Below are positions 6,044 through 6,349 of a stretch of DNA of 6,349 nt, piece after piece. The stretch comes from an uncultured beta proteobacterium (GTDB taxonomy: Bacteria; Pseudomonadota; Gammaproteobacteria; Burkholderiales; Burkholderiaceae_C), in assembly GCA_903928325.1 (NCBI GenBank), contig CAIYQF010000049.1:1-6349 (forward strand), written 5' to 3'. The notes beneath the pieces were generated by a model. The model made no database searches, had not been told where the DNA came from, and was given only the letters and a program-made list of their open reading frames with translations. The number at the start of each line of letters is the position of its first letter. Positions within the stretch are counted from its first letter, which is position 1. A program made the translations under genes and the position numbers.

Positions 6044-6171
6044 GGAGGCTGCGCGCCCATCCGACTGCACGTTTAGAACACATGCCTGTAGCGCTGCTCC
6101 CAGCGAAAACACGCCCCACACCGCCGCCTATTCGCCGGTCGCAGTGAACTTTACTCAGTAAACCCTACAAA

Positions 6172-6187
6172 TGGCTTGGGAATTGCG
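6172..6187 (+). promoter_or_regulatory. Candidate sigma-54 (-24/-12) promoter for the gene at 6305
   Basis: TGGCTTGGGAATTGCG matches the RpoN consensus TGGCACG-N4-TTGCW at TGGC and at TTGC, with the invariant GG (6173-6174) and GC (6185-6186) separated by exactly ten bases. The middle ACG is replaced by TTG, and the base after TTGC is G. Transcription would start near 6198, leaving a leader of about 107 bases. The site overlaps an 8-bp inverted repeat with one G-T pair (6174-6181 with 6191-6198), which could bear on binding or simply be coincident. Confidence 0.4.
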
Positions 6188-6291
6188 ACATCCCAGGCAC
6201 GGATGCGGGCATGTGCCGCCTCCTTAGAGTGCACGTGTTGACGGGCGAAACCCCGGCACCACCACTTTATTCACCTTTTACCTGCGTACAC

Positions 6292-6298
6292 AAAGGAG
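6292..6298 (+). promoter_or_regulatory. Ribosome binding site for the gene at 6305
   Basis: AAAGGAG lies six bases before ATG 6305, a near-ideal Shine-Dalgarno. The bases around it (TACACAAAGGAG) resemble those before the first family gene (TACACGAAGGAA). Confidence 0.7.
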
Positions 6299-6304
6299 AA
6301 CATC

Positions 6305-6349
6305 ATGGGAATGCGAATCGGTGGTTCAGGCGCTGCCTCGGTCAATCAA
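6305..6349 (+). CDS. Second MGMRIGG-family small protein, N-terminal 15 codons only
   Basis: The gene runs off the right edge. The visible residues are MGMRIGGSGAASVNQ. The first seven are identical to the 115-residue protein at 5585, although four of the 21 bases differ, all in third codon positions (CGT/CGA, ATA/ATC, GGA/GGT, GGC/GGT). This shows the N-terminus is kept as protein and the two are tandem paralogues. The strong ribosome site and the candidate sigma-54 promoter upstream suggest it has its own transcription start. Length, repeats and function cannot be judged here. Confidence 0.8.
   Translation, partial: MGMRIGGSGAASVNQ

Larger units (their letters stand above)
5933..6304 (+). 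other. Long spacer between the two MGMRIGG genes
   Basis: A 372-base stretch with no convincing gene. It holds a strong hairpin (5950-5978), a 12-base palindrome (6032-6043) within a wider interrupted dyad (6023-6049), a sigma-54-like promoter (6172-6187) and the ribosome site of the next gene (AAAGGAG, 6292-6298). A 72-codon open frame at 5943-6161 has no ribosome site, no recognisable composition and lies across the hairpin, so it is not called. Confidence 0.6.

Noticed and set aside
5943..6161. A 72-codon open frame in the spacer between the small genes
   Set aside because: No ribosome site, crosses the strong hairpin, and the product resembles nothing; it has no repeat or N-terminal motif of the family.
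6238..6270. A sigma-70 promoter starting at TTGACG 6238
   Set aside because: The -35-like box is good, but no acceptable -10 box lies 16-18 bases downstream; the nearest AT-rich hexamer is about 21 bases away.

Overview
The window reads as a chromosomal stretch of a moderately GC-rich proteobacterium, most probably a betaproteobacterium (Burkholderiales/Comamonadaceae-like). This is inferred from the style of the proteins (paraslipin-type SPFH protein, small secreted Cys-pair protein, Ala/Gln-rich small proteins with a DLASAQ motif) and not from any marker gene. All supported genes lie on the + strand.

Region 1 (1-2203) holds the C-terminal part of a stomatin/paraslipin-like SPFH membrane-scaffold protein, then a two-domain protein (GT2-type glycosyltransferase fused to C-terminal TPR repeats), then a small exported protein of 86 residues with two cysteines. 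The spacings are short (25 and 43 bases), so they may be co-transcribed, though their functions do not obviously belong together.

Region 2 (2204-5468) is a compact three-gene tripartite ABC exporter: periplasmic adaptor (MFP/HlyD family), FtsX/MacB-type permease, and LolD/MacB-type ATPase. The permease starts 9 bases after the adaptor, and the ATPase starts at a GTG overlapping the end of the permease. The order adaptor-permease-ATPase with separate permease and ATPase is that of DevBCA-type systems; no outer-membrane TolC-like partner is in the window. The 111-base leader before the adaptor carries a perfect 10-bp inverted repeat, a 9-codon reading frame ending in an ATGA overlap with the adaptor start, and an unexpected echo of the start region of the small genes in Region 3.

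Region 3 (5469-6349) contains two tandem genes of one small-protein family, both beginning MGMRIGG. The first is complete (115 residues) and carries two copies, 35 residues apart, of a helical-looking DLASAQ repeat; the second is cut by the window end after 15 codons. The four base differences in their first seven codons are all synonymous. The 372-base spacer between them has a strong hairpin just after the first gene, a 12-base perfect palindrome, and a good match to a sigma-54 (-24/-12) promoter upstream of the second gene. This pair of uncharacterised small proteins and its control region is the part of the window most worth following up.
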